A stretch of DNA of 64,000 bases from Pirellulales bacterium (GCA_028066245.1 JALCBR010000005.1:42977-106976), one strand, 5' to 3'. Shown: positions 37,089 to 46,241, counted from the first letter of the stretch. Program-made: numbers and translations. Notes: a model not told the origin generated them from the sequence alone.

Positions 37089-37427
37089 ATGAAACCGACT
37101 GGCCTGACTTCCACTCTTGACCGACGATCTTGTGAGTTTCTTATGTTCCCTAACTTCTTCTTCGGCTTAGCGTTGTTGGCTCAAGATGCCGCGGAGTCGA
37201 TGGAAGCGCTCAACCGTAAGGCTCACTGGTGGGTGAAACTGGGCAACGTCGTCTTCGGCGCTGCGATTGCTCTGTTGGTGATCGCTTTGCTCATTACGTT
37301 CTGGCGGCGCCATGTGAACAAGCAAAAGGAACGCGAGCATAAGAAAGCTCAGGTCGAAGAGATCTTGGCCGAAGAGATCGAAGTCAAGGACGTGTCAAAA
37401 CCCGCTGAGCCTGCCAAACCCAGTTAA
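37089..37427 (+). CDS. Small single-pass membrane protein
   Basis: A 112-residue frame. A first hydrophobic stretch (MFPNFFFGLALLAQ, about 19-32) and a strong transmembrane helix (about 52-72, VVFGAAIALLVIALLITFW) are followed by a highly charged helix (KQKEREHKKAQVEEILAEE). Start is uncertain: ATG at 37089 or at 37143, the latter removing 18 poorly conserved-looking residues. I do not recognise the family; small membrane proteins of this shape are common beside envelope genes. It precedes the golvesin-like membrane protein by 134 bases on the same strand. Confidence 0.65.
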   Translation: MKPTGLTSTLDRRSCEFLMFPNFFFGLALLAQDAAESMEALNRKAHWWVKLGNVVFGAAIALLVIALLITFWRRHVNKQKEREHKKAQVEEILAEEIEVKDVSKPAEPAKPS

Positions 37428-37561
37428 CAGCGGCGTCTGCTGGATTGTTGTCCGATTGGTCCGAATATCTGATAATGCGCACTTGGCGTTTACGTCGAGT
37501 CCTGCTGCAAGCCACTTCCCGGGCTGCCGCTCTCCGCGCAATGGACCAACGAGACTCGCAC

Positions 37562-38644
37562 ATGTCTTCTGCCACGTCCGATCCGAATTTTGATGACGTT
37601 CGCTCCCAGGGGGCGCCGGACAGCAGAGAGCGAGAACGTAGTGAATATAAGCGCGGCACAGAGCGAAAGCTGTCACATCGCGTTCGCAACGTCCGGCCTC
37701 TCCCTGTGACTCCTCCACCACGCGTTGTCACACCGGGAACTTCACCCACGGAGGAGCCAAAGCCGCTTGGGATCAAAAAGGGGCTGGATGTCGAGATTCG
37801 AGCACGAGCTCCTGCTTCCCTACTCAGGCGGTCTTCTCGTGTTCGCGGGATGGGGACTGCGGTCACGTTGATCGTGGGTATGATCTTGCTGATTGTGTTG
37901 GCTGTCGCGCTCATTTTCGCTTTGGATAGCGACTCGGCTCCCACAAATTCAGCGACGGGTGTGTCGGGGTCCAGCTCACCCAATAAGATCCATAACGCTG
38001 ACGCTGGGCGTTCCGCTGATAGATCGAACGATGCCGACAATCTTCCAGTTAATCAGAACGCGAACGGCAACATGCAGGAGTTGAACCTTGATGATACGCA
38101 ACCCTCTGTAGTTTCCTTCGCAGGCGCTGAAAATTCTCGTGCAATCCCCCCAACAAGCTCTGTCGGGCAAGCGGAAACACCGCCCGATGCCGCGGCGCTG
38201 ACATCGCTCCCAACCAGCCACATCATCGACGATGGCGAAGCTCGGCTGACCGGGGCATGGAATGTCGCCAATCGCAACCGGGAAGAATATGCAGGCGTCC
38301 GCTATCATGGCGAGGGCTTTCGCATTGATTTCGGCACCTTTGGCGACCGCGCCACGGCTCAATACAACTTTCCACCACTGCGACCGGGGACGTATCGCGT
38401 CTTGATTTCCTATCCTGCGGGCCCCAATCGCGCTTCTAACGTTGTGGTCGTTGTTACGGATGCTGATGGCAAGCACGAGGTCACCGTTGACCAGACCGTC
38501 CCGCCGGGGCGCGGGAAGTTTCTTGAGATTGGCGAATTCCGAATCGATGCTCGGCAATCGCTTATCGTGCGCTTCGACAATGAAGGCGGCTTTGGCTTCC
38601 TGGCGATTGACGCCGTCAAGGCGGAACGCATCGACCATCGTTAA
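37562..38644 (+). CDS. Single-pass membrane protein with golvesin-like domain
   Basis: From the ATG at 37562 a 360-residue protein. A basic, disordered cytoplasmic part is followed by one transmembrane helix (about 97-121, GTAVTLIVGMILLIVLAVAL), an N/S/D-rich linker and a C-terminal beta domain of about 140 residues. The domain matches golvesin/xanthan-lyase C-terminal-like modules (IIDDGEARLTGAWNV, YRVLISYPAGPNRASNV, VPPGRGKFLEIGEFRID, FGFLAIDAVKAER). Such domains bind carbohydrate or mediate cell-surface contact. The frame is open further upstream to a TTG at 37445, with another ATG at 37475; none has a good ribosome site, so the start is a judgement. It converges on the large oxidase gene. 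Confidence 0.75.
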   Translation: MSSATSDPNFDDVRSQGAPDSRERERSEYKRGTERKLSHRVRNVRPLPVTPPPRVVTPGTSPTEEPKPLGIKKGLDVEIRARAPASLLRRSSRVRGMGTAVTLIVGMILLIVLAVALIFALDSDSAPTNSATGVSGSSSPNKIHNADAGRSADRSNDADNLPVNQNANGNMQELNLDDTQPSVVSFAGAENSRAIPPTSSVGQAETPPDAAALTSLPTSHIIDDGEARLTGAWNVANRNREEYAGVRYHGEGFRIDFGTFGDRATAQYNFPPLRPGTYRVLISYPAGPNRASNVVVVVTDADGKHEVTVDQTVPPGRGKFLEIGEFRIDARQSLIVRFDNEGGFGFLAIDAVKAERIDHR

Positions 38645-38724
38645 ACGATGGCGCGACGAATCGTACCGATGACATGACCGTGAATAACTGATTGGTTTCG
38701 ATTGCCGCCGCGCGGGATATCCGG

Positions 38725-41700
38725 CTAAAGCTGATTGCTGGTGACGACCTTTTCCGCGAGATATTGCACAGGGTGCAGCGCGGTTCGCTTTGCTCCGTGA
38801 GCGATCTGGTGCCGGCATGAAAAACCTGCCGTGAGGATTCTCGTCTCGGCAGCCGCGTCTCGCACAGCAGGCAAGAGTACGCGTTCGCCAATGGCCATGC
38901 TAATGTCGTAATGTTCATAGCCGAAAGATCCAGCCATACCGCAGCAGCCGGAATCAAGCAGCTGCACGTTGGCACCCGCCGAGGTCAACAGCGAAACCGC
39001 ATCGTCCATGCCAACTAGGGCGCGCTGATGGCAATGCCCGTGGAGTAGCACGTCATCAGCGCTGTTTGCCGGTTGCCAGAGCGGCTTGTCGCGGGGAGCT
39101 GATATAGTGGCACTCTCCGTCGAATTCGCATCCGGTGCGGTACGAACACCGTCTTGTTCTGGCAGTATATCTCCCATCGCGCGGCGTAGAAACGTTTCCA
39201 GCAGCGAACATGCGGCGGCGACGCGCCGCGCGTCTTCGCCTGGCATCAGGTCCAAGTAATCATCGGCCAACGTTAGCAGGCAACTCGGCTCGCAGCCGAC
39301 GATCAGTCGGCCGGCGTCCACGTGAGGTAGTAGCTGTTTGATGTTCTCCGCAGCCAATTGTTTGGCTTCCCGCGGCATTCCCTGGGACAGCATCGTTCGA
39401 CCGCAGCACAGCAAGCCCGCAGGGATCACCTCGTATCCGCAAGCTTCCAGCACACGAACGGCGGCGATGTTCACATGCGGTTCGCAGTGGCCGGTCAAAC
39501 AATCGTCCAGCAGCACAACCTTGCCGCGGGAGAAAGCTTCTGACGCATTGCTCGCACGTGATTGATGCTTCTTATGCTGGGCGAACCACTTTGAAAAACT
39601 CCGCCGATGAAAGTTTGGCAAGGGACGCCGACGATCCAGGCCGAGAGATCTCTCCAGCATCCACGCCGCGCCCGGCAGCTTTGCCAACCAGTTGGAGACC
39701 GGTGCCAGCCTTGATCCCCACTTGTTCAAACGATGCACGTTGGCCATGATCCGAACATGCTGCGGGACGCCATGTTCCTGATGGTAGTGATCCAGGAATT
39801 CGATCTTGAGCTTGGCCACATCCACGTTGGAAGGACATTCGGCTTTGCAGCCTTTGCATTGCAGACAGAGGTCGTACGTGTCGAACATTTTCTTTCCGGT
39901 CAATTCTTCGCGCGGTAGCGCGCCGGAAAGCACGAGTCGCAGCGCGTTGGCTCTGCCTCGTGTGCTGTGTTCTTCATCGCGCGTGGCCATGAACGATGGA
40001 CACATTGTTCCGGCGTTCGTTTTGCGGCATACGCCTGCGCCGTTGCAGAGTTCCGCGACGGCTGCCATCCCACCTTCACGGCTGAAGTCGAGCGTCGTGG
40101 GCACTTTCAGTGGCGTGTAGTCTGCGCCCTGCCGCATGTTCTCTGTCGGGCCCGGCGCATCGACGATCTTGCCGGGGTTCATCAGGTTTGCCGGGTCGAA
40201 AGCCGCTTTGACATCCCGAAACGCCTGATAGAGCTGTGGTCCGAACATCCGCTCATTCAAGAAGCTGCGCGCAAGGCCATCGCCATGTTCTCCGCTCATC
40301 GCTCCACCAAACTCCGCGACTAAGTCTGCAACCGCGTCAAGAACTTCTCGCATACGGCGAAGATCGTCATGATCACCGGGATTAATCAATGGGCGAATGT
40401 GCAAGCAACCGACCGACGCATGGCCATAGATTGCGCCTTCGGTCCCGGCTGTGGCAATGACCTCTTGGAATCGGCGGACAAACGTTTGCAGTTTTGCTGG
40501 ATCAACAGCTGTGTCTTCCACAAAGGCCACCGGCTTGCGCAAGCCAGGAATCCCCATCAACAGCGGCAAGCCCGCTTTGCGACAAGCCCAAACATGGTCA
40601 AGGAGTTTCGGCTCGATCGCCGGTAGGATGTGATACAACCCCTCCACTCCTTGCAACTTGTCTGTCAATTCATTGAGCTGGGCTTGCATCGCCGCATCGC
40701 TTTCGCCACTGAACTCAACCAAGATCAAGCTGGCTGGATCTCCAACAACAAAATCCAAGTAGTTGCGGTATTCCAGGCTGTTGCGTGCCATTCGCACGAT
40801 CAATCCATCGAGAAACTCAGCCGCGGATGGCCGCAATGGTAGAATCTTGGCCAGCGCTGCGCACGCTGCGTCGACATGTTCAAAGTGCAACACGGCGATC
40901 GCCCGAGACTTGGGCAGAGGCACCAGATGCACGAGCGCTTCGGTCACCGTGGCCAACGTTCCCTCGGAACCAACCACGAGCTTGGCCAGGTTGAAAACAC
41001 TCTCAGGAAATCGCGAACGTTCGACATCACGGAGCCGTGCCACGCTTGGCGGAGTTGTGACCAGTCCGCGAAACTCAGGCACAAACTCGTCCAAGTTGTA
41101 GCCGCCCACGCGCCGTAGGACCTTGGGGAAGCGAGCGATGATCTCGTCACGGTTGGCTGTGACGATCCGTTCAATTTGCCGATAGATGTTGGCTTTCCGT
41201 CCATCGCCGCGCTGCTTTTCCACAAGTTGCGATGCGGTCAACGGACCAAGCCGTGCGGCGGAACCATCCGCCAGCAGTACGTCCAATTCAATCACGTGAT
41301 CGACCGTCTTTCCATGCACGATCGACCTTGAGCCGGCGGAGTTATTGCCGATCATGCCACCAAGGTTTGCTCGATTGCTTGTGGCGACATCAGGGCCGAA
41401 TTGCAGCCCATGCTTTGCGGCCGCTGCGTTGAGTTGATCCAAGACGACGCCCGGCTGCACCCGCGCCGTTGCTTGATCTGGGTCGAGCTCAATGATCCGG
41501 TTCAAATGTTTGCTGAAATCAATGACGATCCCAGGCCCCACGGTCTGCCCGGACAGGCTGGTTCCGCCTCCTCGCGGCAGCAACGGAATACCATGTTCGG
41601 CGGCCACAGCAATTGTTTTGCTGACGTCTTCCCACGTTTTCGGAATCACAACCGCCACCGGTTGAATCTGATACAAGCTAGCATCCGTGCTGTACAACGC

Positions 41701-41790
41701 CCGGTGAAAGGCCTGCGTCAGCACGTCGCAGGAGAGCTGCCGTGTGAGACTTTGCAGGCAATTGGCAAGCTCCGCCGGGGAAAGTTTCAT
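38725..41790 (-). CDS. FAD-linked and Fe-S oxidase of the D-lactate dehydrogenase type (YdiJ-like)
   Basis: A 1021-residue multidomain enzyme. The FAD-binding domain (PCMH) opens with VVIPKTWEDVSKTI and LPRGGGTSLSGQTVG (near 55-105). A flavin C-terminal domain follows (to about 545). Then come Fe-S sites CNGAGVCRK, GTMCPSFMAT and CLQCKGCKAECPSNVDV (about 585-690) and two cysteine-rich CCG domains (GLLCCGRTMLSQG, LLDSGCCGMAGSFGYEHYD). The architecture fits YdiJ-like FAD/(4Fe-4S) 2-hydroxyacid oxidases acting on D-lactate or D-2-hydroxyglutarate and passing electrons to quinone or a cytochrome. Substrate is not readable. It diverges from the 41928 gene. Confidence 0.93.
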   Translation of the reverse strand: MKLSPAELANCLQSLTRQLSCDVLTQAFHRALYSTDASLYQIQPVAVVIPKTWEDVSKTIAVAAEHGIPLLPRGGGTSLSGQTVGPGIVIDFSKHLNRIIELDPDQATARVQPGVVLDQLNAAAAKHGLQFGPDVATSNRANLGGMIGNNSAGSRSIVHGKTVDHVIELDVLLADGSAARLGPLTASQLVEKQRGDGRKANIYRQIERIVTANRDEIIARFPKVLRRVGGYNLDEFVPEFRGLVTTPPSVARLRDVERSRFPESVFNLAKLVVGSEGTLATVTEALVHLVPLPKSRAIAVLHFEHVDAACAALAKILPLRPSAAEFLDGLIVRMARNSLEYRNYLDFVVGDPASLILVEFSGESDAAMQAQLNELTDKLQGVEGLYHILPAIEPKLLDHVWACRKAGLPLLMGIPGLRKPVAFVEDTAVDPAKLQTFVRRFQEVIATAGTEGAIYGHASVGCLHIRPLINPGDHDDLRRMREVLDAVADLVAEFGGAMSGEHGDGLARSFLNERMFGPQLYQAFRDVKAAFDPANLMNPGKIVDAPGPTENMRQGADYTPLKVPTTLDFSREGGMAAVAELCNGAGVCRKTNAGTMCPSFMATRDEEHSTRGRANALRLVLSGALPREELTGKKMFDTYDLCLQCKGCKAECPSNVDVAKLKIEFLDHYHQEHGVPQHVRIMANVHRLNKWGSRLAPVSNWLAKLPGAAWMLERSLGLDRRRPLPNFHRRSFSKWFAQHKKHQSRASNASEAFSRGKVVLLDDCLTGHCEPHVNIAAVRVLEACGYEVIPAGLLCCGRTMLSQGMPREAKQLAAENIKQLLPHVDAGRLIVGCEPSCLLTLADDYLDLMPGEDARRVAAACSLLETFLRRAMGDILPEQDGVRTAPDANSTESATISAPRDKPLWQPANSADDVLLHGHCHQRALVGMDDAVSLLTSAGANVQLLDSGCCGMAGSFGYEHYDISMAIGERVLLPAVRDAAAETRILTAGFSCRHQIAHGAKRTALHPVQYLAEKVVTSNQL

Positions 41791-41927
41791 GGTTGTAGGG
41801 ATTGGCGGGGAGCGGCTTGGGCGAGAAACACGGAAACATGCCGCCGACGCTTGAACGCGGCGCTCATACGAGTACAGTCGGAACCTGAGGGACCCATTCT
41901 GTTTACGCGTTTTTTCTTTGATTTGTT

Positions 41928-42500
41928 ATGTCGGGCTACGTTCGCCGGCCAACCTCGGACGAGGTCGATCATCTGCTCCGCAACGCTGAGTTGCGCGAGG
42001 CGCTGGAACCCTATTTGGATGAATCCATCACCAAGTTGGAGACCGCCCGCATCCCCACGCCGGTGGAAAATGACTATCTGGCAATGATGCTCGCCTGGGA
42101 GCAGGCTCCGGCTTTGCCGATCTCGCGTTGGTTTGATCCGCCGCTGGATCCGCCTCCGCCGGATTCGCTATCGCAGGCTGCCTTGCATGAGTTGCTGTGG
42201 AAGATCATTCACCAGCTCTACGAGCGTTCCATCATCCTGGAATTTACCGATCATCTCTCCGATCGGGAATTGTATCGGCTGATTTACCGCGACATTCTTC
42301 CCACCTGTGAGAAGAAAATCGACGCGCCGGGCAATTGCCTGCACTGGGATTGCGCAGATACCACCGGCGACCCGCACATCTGGCTCCGGTACTACGCCTC
42401 GGATGAGGAACGGCGGCTGTGGAAAGAACAAACAGGCCAGTTGCTTCCAGAAAAAGGCGACCCACCCTATCCGCGGCGGATGCCGCGGCGGCCGATGTAG
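41928..42500 (+). CDS. Conserved protein of unknown function
   Basis: A 190-residue soluble protein. It starts VRRPTSDEVDHLLRNAELRE and contains NDYLAMMLAWEQAPALPI, then PPPPDSLSQAALHELLWKII and a histidine/cysteine-containing stretch (CLHWDCADTTGDPHIWLRYY) near 145-165. The tail is P/R-rich (YPRRMPRRPM). I have seen planctomycete proteins like this but know no function. The ATG at 41928 follows ATTTGTT with no clear ribosome site. It diverges from the 1021-residue oxidase (138-base gap) and converges on the zinc-ribbon membrane protein. Confidence 0.8.
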   Translation: MSGYVRRPTSDEVDHLLRNAELREALEPYLDESITKLETARIPTPVENDYLAMMLAWEQAPALPISRWFDPPLDPPPPDSLSQAALHELLWKIIHQLYERSIILEFTDHLSDRELYRLIYRDILPTCEKKIDAPGNCLHWDCADTTGDPHIWLRYYASDEERRLWKEQTGQLLPEKGDPPYPRRMPRRPM

Positions 42501-42567
42501 CTTAGAGCATTCACTTGCGGCATTACCGACGCACCAAGCCGGCGATACCTTGGGTCGCGACAGAAGC

Positions 42568-43191
42568 TCAATGCCAATCTGCCCCGCATTGAAAACACTG
42601 GTTTGCGAGAGATGTTCGCAGCGGCTGCCCACACTTTTGGCAAGGCTTCGTTTCGATGGTTTGTCGAGGTTGTATTGTCGACCCGCCTGCGGCAAGCCAG
42701 CCGAGGAGGCCAAACGCCGACCAAACCAACATCGCAGAAAGCAACCCCAATGAAATTAGTCCTGAAAAGTGCGTGACGGCTGGTGCAACAGCCAGCGTAA
42801 TGCCTAGTGGCAAAAAGACGGATAGTGCGATGCCGATTGCGGATTCGCCAAACCAGGATATCAAACCGAAGATCGGGAACACGACGAAATGGCCGACGTA
42901 AGAAAACGCCGGTATATCCATAAAGCGCTCAATCCAGTCAACACGATAAACGACGTTTCCCCGACGATTCACGCGAAGTTCCCTGCGACAATGCGCGTTG
43001 TAGTATTCAACGTATGCATCACGAAGTGGCCAAGTGTCGATACACCGTTGATGCATCGCCGAGTCATCCAACGGCGCAAACTGAGGATCATCGATCGCGC
43101 AATACGTCGTCGCAAAAATGTCGGCGTTCGCGATGTCAGCGATAGGCTCGCGACAAATCGCACAGGGCATGCCGTCACAAACCAATGCCAT
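42568..43191 (-). CDS. Membrane protein with N-terminal RING-like and C-terminal zinc-ribbon cysteines
   Basis: A 207-residue protein. The N-terminal part has cysteine/histidine pairs spaced like a RING or zinc-binding module (PCAICREPI, TTYC, MHQRCIDTW). Two or three hydrophobic segments follow (FGLISWFGESAIGIALS, LGITLAVAPAV, LLSAMLVWSAFGLLGWL). The C-terminus is a zinc ribbon (CQKCGQPLRTSLANQCFQCG). Function is unknown to me. Cysteine pairs at both ends of a membrane domain suggest metal or protein binding on one face. It diverges from the pterin-synthase-like gene (221-base gap). Confidence 0.75.
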   Translation of the reverse strand: MALVCDGMPCAICREPIADIANADIFATTYCAIDDPQFAPLDDSAMHQRCIDTWPLRDAYVEYYNAHCRRELRVNRRGNVVYRVDWIERFMDIPAFSYVGHFVVFPIFGLISWFGESAIGIALSVFLPLGITLAVAPAVTHFSGLISLGLLSAMLVWSAFGLLGWLAAGGSTIQPRQTIETKPCQKCGQPLRTSLANQCFQCGADWH

Positions 43192-43412
43192 GGTTTCGAT
43201 TCTCAGGCGACAAACGAAGTTTTCTTACTACGCGGCTCGCTTAAGAGCGAACGCTGTTCACGTTTACTTATCGTACACGGTGGGCAGATCTCGCACGAAT
43301 TATGCTCTGCTCGCAGCATCGTGGTTGAGCCTCGACGGTACCAAACGGCTCAACCTGTTCGACCGATCCCCAACCCCTCGCAGACCTCGACACGGCCCGG
43401 TACCATGAAGAC

Positions 43413-44279
43413 ATGGTCAAACTGACGCGCGAGGTTCGGTTTTCTCTGACGAGTGATTTCAAACACGAGATCGCTTCTGCCTCGGCTGTGAACAGTTGGG
43501 GAGGATGGCCTGGCGGTCTGGTGATCGCGCCGTTTCTCGCACTACGAGTGACTGTGGCAGGAGAGCCTGATCCCGTTACAGGCATGCTGTGTAATATTTC
43601 GCTGATTGACCGCGTCGTCCGTACGGCTGGCTTCCGCGCGATCGCGGACATGATGACCGAAGCGAACGAACTCCACGCGACGTCACTGTTGACGAAACTT
43701 GCACAGGTGCTCCAGCAGGAATTCGCGGCAGCGCAAACTCCTGCTTCCACAACCGGCAGCGGCGGTGAATCGCCGACCGGTCTGGTGGAATTCGCAGCCG
43801 ATTTGCAGCTAACGACCGTTGAATTGCGATTGACTCCTACTCTCAAGCTCGAAATGAATATGCAAACTCCCGGCCGCGTGTTGTTGACGCAGCAGTTCGA
43901 GTTTTCCGCTGCGCACCGGCTCCAGTGCGACGATTACTCGGACGCGGAAAACCACCGCGTGTTTGGCAAGTGCAACAACCCCAACGGGCACGGACACAAC
44001 TACGTGCTGGATGTTACGCTCACCTCCACCGCGGACAAACTGCGCGGACGTGCTATCAACCTGGAAGAGTTTGAGAACATCGTCCGACGGGAAGTGATCG
44101 ACCCCTACGATCACGAACACTTGAACTGCGAGGACGATTTCGCCGGCATGAACCCCACGGTAGAGAACATCGCCATGGTCATCTGGCGGAAACTTCACGG
44201 CCAGTTCGGCGAAGCCAGCCTGCACCGTATCCGCGTGTACGAGACGTCCAAGACAATGGCCGAGTACGAAGGGGAGTGA
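43413..44279 (+). CDS. 6-carboxytetrahydropterin synthase-like protein with tandem T-fold domains
   Basis: A 288-residue protein, about twice QueD length. The C-terminal half (about 155-288) is a complete PTPS/QueD domain: FSAAHRL with zinc ligand H168, catalytic-type cysteine C187 in FGKCNNPNGHGHNY with H193 and H195, then DHEHLN, NPTVENIA and ETSKTMAEYEG. The N-terminal half (about 1-145) resembles a T-fold domain (RFSLTSDF, PFLALRVTVAG) but lacks the zinc histidines. QueD makes 6-carboxytetrahydropterin for queuosine or related pathways; no other que gene is here. The substrate is uncertain because close paralogs (PTPS) share the motif. Confidence 0.88.
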   Translation: MVKLTREVRFSLTSDFKHEIASASAVNSWGGWPGGLVIAPFLALRVTVAGEPDPVTGMLCNISLIDRVVRTAGFRAIADMMTEANELHATSLLTKLAQVLQQEFAAAQTPASTTGSGGESPTGLVEFAADLQLTTVELRLTPTLKLEMNMQTPGRVLLTQQFEFSAAHRLQCDDYSDAENHRVFGKCNNPNGHGHNYVLDVTLTSTADKLRGRAINLEEFENIVRREVIDPYDHEHLNCEDDFAGMNPTVENIAMVIWRKLHGQFGEASLHRIRVYETSKTMAEYEGE

Positions 44280-44332
44280 CGGGGGCACTTAAACGGCAAT
44301 GGCGCGCTGTGCCGCTATCAGACAAAACGTAC

Positions 44333-45121
44333 CTACCCCTTATGGCACAGTAAGCAACTCGCTGAGAGGCGGTTCAGGTTCTCTTTGCTGAGTCGCGGTG
44401 GGTGTTCTCCGGCGAGTAGCGACACCTTGCGTCTCGCGGCAGGCGTGAATCGCTCCTCATGCAGAGAGCTCACACCGTGAGAGTCCAACGGAGCGACGTG
44501 ACAACGCGTGCAACACGGCAGTTCCTGCAAGTGATTGGCGATCACGGACGAGTGAACGTCTAGCGGCCGCGGCTCCACACATGCAGAAACCAAGCCGATC
44601 GAATCCAAAGTGCCCTGCGGGTCAAGCAAGCTGGCCGCAAGCGGCCGCGCGGTGGGTTCCCCGGAGTCCGGCAATGCCAGAAAGCTAATCGCCAGCAACA
44701 AAATAAGGGCCGTGGCGGCAACCCGCAGCGCCGCATTGCCGAAGCGATGCAACGCCCGCCTGGAGGGGAACAGCACTCCGGATTCCGCGCTGAATGCGCA
44801 TGATGGTTTAACAAGTTGATGATTGATGACCTTCCGCGCCGCGGGAAGCCGGCGCGCTAAAACGCTTCGCTCCTCCAGGAGTTTTGACACGGCGATTGCG
44901 CCACACTTCCGTTCGACGCACGGCGCCAGTCGAGGCTCAAGCACGGAAGTAGTCACTGCGCCAGCATTGGCCGTGGCAAACAACGTCAACGCTCCGTGAA
45001 CTTTCGCATACCACTTCCGACATTCTGTGCACACCGCGAGGTGCGCGGCAGCCGGGTTCGTAAGCTTACCGTCTCTGTGCGTCACATTTTCCAGGAAGTC
45101 TTGGCAGTTCATGTTAGTCAT
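44333..45121 (-). CDS. Membrane anti-sigma-like protein with two CxxCH motifs
   Basis: A 262-residue protein. The N-terminus has a ZAS-type motif, H27-x3-C31-x2-C34 (HLAVCTEC). One transmembrane helix follows at about 130-150 (ALRVAATALILLLAISFLAL). The C-terminal part would be outside the cytoplasm and ends with two c-type heme motifs, CTRCH (204-208) and CLLCH (256-260). The start ATG at 45121 lies one base after the sigma stop (TGA-G-ATG), indicating translational coupling. Inference: it restrains the sigma factor at 45123-45815 and senses redox state or a ligand through an attached heme. A third reading, that the CxxCH pairs bind zinc, cannot be excluded. Confidence 0.8.
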   Translation of the reverse strand: MTNMNCQDFLENVTHRDGKLTNPAAAHLAVCTECRKWYAKVHGALTLFATANAGAVTTSVLEPRLAPCVERKCGAIAVSKLLEERSVLARRLPAARKVINHQLVKPSCAFSAESGVLFPSRRALHRFGNAALRVAATALILLLAISFLALPDSGEPTARPLAASLLDPQGTLDSIGLVSACVEPRPLDVHSSVIANHLQELPCCTRCHVAPLDSHGVSSLHEERFTPAARRKVSLLAGEHPPRLSKENLNRLSASCLLCHKG

Positions 45122-45122
45122 C

Positions 45123-45815
45123 TCATGCGTCGTCTTGATTCTTATCCGATCTTTGAGAGTCTGCTGACCCGACGACCTTGTGCAACATTCTGGAGCTGCG
45201 TTCCGTCGATTCTTCCTGACTCTCTTCTTCCCGCATCTGCTCCGCCAGCTTGGTCAAACCCGTCCGGACACGATTCTTGGCCGTGCTCAAGCAGCAACCG
45301 GTGGCATCAGCGATTTCCTGAAACGTCAGTGCAGCGTAGAAACGTAACCGCAGCGCGTCAGCTTCCTCGGTGCGCAGCTCCCGCAGATGCTCGTTGAGCC
45401 GCGCGGATGCCTCGCGGGCGAGCGCGCGGGCGACGGGCTGATCTTCGCGCGGCGAGACCTCATTCTCGGCGTTCGGCTTGGATTGCTGCTGGGACGAATG
45501 CACGTCCGTCCAAGCCAACACTTGTGGCGACCGTCGACCTCGCTTGTGTTCGCGACGGCAAGCGTTGAGCAAGATTGTCCACAGCCAAGTACGGAACCCA
45601 AAGCTGGGGTTGTAAGTGTGCCGGGACTTGAAGGCCGCGAATAAGGCTTCTTGGGCGATTTCCTCGGCGGCTTCTCGTGTTGCTAGCCGGCTTTCGGCAA
45701 CGCGGACCAGGACGTCAAAATACCGATCCGCCAGCACGGCAAAGCACTCCGGCGCGCCTGCTTGAACACGCCGCATAATCGCGGCATCAGATTCGTTCGC
45801 CGTTGGCGCGCTCAC
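45123..45815 (-). CDS. ECF-type RNA polymerase sigma factor
   Basis: A 230-residue ECF factor. Region 2 covers about 15-95 (AGAPECFAVLADRYFDVLV, AEEIAQEALFAAF, GFRTWLWTILLNACRREHKR). Region 4 covers about 145-200 (LRTEEADALRLRFYAALTF, QEIADATGCCLSTAKNRVR). The stretch between (VLAWTDVHSSQQQSKP onward) is a longer linker, and a Q/E/S-rich tail of 30 residues follows region 4. It is directly coupled to the membrane anti-sigma gene. The target regulon is not visible; no matching promoter was searched for. The upstream gap 45816-46241 holds its promoter region and a repeat. Confidence 0.93.
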   Translation of the reverse strand: MSAPTANESDAAIMRRVQAGAPECFAVLADRYFDVLVRVAESRLATREAAEEIAQEALFAAFKSRHTYNPSFGFRTWLWTILLNACRREHKRGRRSPQVLAWTDVHSSQQQSKPNAENEVSPREDQPVARALAREASARLNEHLRELRTEEADALRLRFYAALTFQEIADATGCCLSTAKNRVRTGLTKLAEQMREEESQEESTERSSRMLHKVVGSADSQRSDKNQDDA

Positions 45816-45956
45816 TTAATTGGATGACATGGAGGCGGCATTGATTGCTCTTCGACGCCACCTAATTGTAGTCACCAACCGATCAACAAGGGTAAGTCAC
45901 CCCATGACCCCGCAGCGAGACCCATAATAATTGCCACTCGTTGATCAAATGCCTGG

Positions 45957-46064
45957 CAGCAACGCAAGCAAACGAGTGGGGGCGCACCTTTAAGTGTACC
46001 CAGCACACCCGCAAAGGAAGCGAACCTCGCGCGGTGCGGTCCCCCTCGTTCGCTTGCGTTGCTG
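45957..46064. repeat. Imperfect inverted repeat, REP-like
   Basis: CAGCAACGCAAGC-A-AACGAG-T-GGGG (45957-45982) is the near-exact reverse complement of CCCCCTCGTTCGCTTGCGTTGCTG in 46041-46064, with one mismatch and one extra base. The pair encloses about 58 bases. It lies in the 426-base gap 45816-46241, which otherwise has no gene; 46100-46200 is notably AT-rich. The form suggests a REP-like or hairpin element, perhaps repeated in the genome. Confidence 0.5.
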
Positions 46065-46241
46065 TCAGGTCAATAGTCCCTTAAGCTTCTCAGTCCACTT
46101 AAAGCTCACATGTCATTTGGATAACTTATTTATCGTAAAATTTGCGCACAGAGATTGAATGTGTTTCCTTTCAATTTTCCTTATTTTGCGCATATTAACA
46201 TCAAGGCAAACAACGTAGGTCTGCCAAGAACACCAGCGCTT

